DNA of 53,625 nt from Candidatus Nanopelagicales bacterium (lineage in GTDB: Bacteria; Actinomycetota; Actinomycetes; S36-B12): the NCBI GenBank assembly GCA_018402075.1, contig JAGYJP010000010.1:1-53625 (forward strand). The letters run 5' to 3'. A program made the position numbers and the translations under genes. Shown piece after piece: positions 53,345 through 53,625 of the stretch. The number at the start of each line of letters is the position of its first letter. Position 1 is the stretch's first letter. The notes beneath the pieces were generated by a model, which was not told the origin of the DNA, did no database searches, and worked only from the letters and a program-made list of their open reading frames with translations.

Positions 53345-53625
53345 GTGGTGCCTTCCTGTGCTTTAAGTGCTGCTTCAATGAGAGTGTGCCACGTAACTTT
53401 CCCGAGTGAAGTCCCGCTCGGGTTTGTAATCGTCACCGATTCGGATCCTTCGCGCAACATAAGCGTCAAAGCATCATGTGCAGATGCAGTTGAACTCAAT
53501 GCAGTTTTCTCATTCTTAACTGATTCGCCACTAACATTCTGAGTCATTGCTTGGGTAACGGGTATGACCGTGAGGGCGCGTAAGACTCGGTCGTGGCCGA
53601 GAAACTGTTCTACCGCTCTCGAAGA
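53341..53625 (-). CDS. Glycine betaine/choline-type ABC transporter ATP-binding protein, C-terminal end (partial)
   Basis: The minus-strand frame is open to the window edge. Read from 53625 it gives SSRAVEQFLGHDRVLRALTVIPV followed by a CBS-like half domain (SSTASAHDALTLMLREGSESVTITNPSGTSLGKVTWHTLIEAAL, in parts). This is the signature end of OpuCA/ProV-type ATPases: the FxGxDRxLRxL linker plus CBS domain that senses ionic strength. The in-frame ATG at 53547 alone would give a spurious 68-residue protein. The DUF427 gene is coupled to its stop. Confidence 0.75.
   Translation of the reverse strand, partial: SSRAVEQFLGHDRVLRALTVIPVTQAMTQNVSGESVKNEKTALSSTASAHDALTLMLREGSESVTITNPSGTSLGKVTWHTLIEAALKAQEGTT

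Overview
The window reads as chromosomal DNA of an actinobacterium (Actinomycetota). The pointers are an HspR-type heat-shock operon preceded by a HAIR operator, a BldC-like DNA-binding protein, DUF3073 and DUF3151 proteins, the SCP-fold protein next to the purine genes, the fused Fe-S membrane reductase of the mycobacterial Rv0338c type, many GTG starts, and many apparently leaderless genes. It is motile, carries a proteobacterial-style PutA fusion, and is compactly organised, with convergent genes often overlapping at their stops. I cannot assign a genus. No rRNA, tRNA, CRISPR array, insertion sequence or prophage was recognised.

Layout. 1-4919 (minus strand) is a flagellar filament cluster: FliA/WhiG-type sigma factor, a possible 28-residue coupling ORF, a divergent flagellin, FliD, FliS, a small FliT-like protein and two tandem flagellins, the last cut by the window edge. 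A repeat-rich 0.48-kb spacer separates it from a divergent LuxR-type response regulator (5399). 6117-9766 holds a DUF2237 protein and a large secreted IPT/FN3 repeat protein split by a one-base frameshift. 9832-15185 holds putA, a divergent PAS-AraC regulator, dcd, and a 42-residue ORF coupled to a nucleotidyltransferase-fold protein. 15182-17386 is the Fe-S membrane reductase. 17541-24250 is the HAIR-controlled operon dnaK-grpE-dnaJ-hspR-clpB.

24216-32277 is mostly housekeeping: a DapC-like aminotransferase, an acyl-CoA-dehydrogenase-fold protein, a secreted trypsin-like protease, a hypothetical, pyrE, a DUF368 membrane protein, a SpoU methyltransferase, class II fructose-bisphosphate aldolase and DUF3151. 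32258-48252 is a long purine cluster on the plus strand: purA, purD, purB, purC, purS, purQ, purL, purF and purM. Within it lie a FAD oxidoreductase, a GNAT enzyme, a class III aminotransferase, galE, an SCP-fold protein and a ribbon-helix-helix/Doc toxin-antitoxin pair. 48225-53625 has DUF3073, a branched-chain amino acid dehydrogenase, a BldC-like protein, a PlsC acyltransferase, a 57-residue CXXC protein behind a CsoR/CstR-like palindrome, a ClC-like transporter, a fasciclin lipoprotein with a strong terminator, DUF427, and the C-terminus of a glycine-betaine-type ABC ATPase.

Main unusual signals: (1) both tandem flagellin genes carry an identical hairpin that places the Shine-Dalgarno core in its loop, one base from the AUG; (2) four phased ATGTC boxes lie between the flagellar sigma gene and the response regulator; (3) a CsoR-family-like palindrome abuts the putative -10 of the CXXC gene; (4) the toxin-antitoxin promoter/operator is nearly fully readable; (5) at least twelve genes share the geometry TANNNT-6 nt-start codon, pointing to leaderless transcripts and settling several starts.
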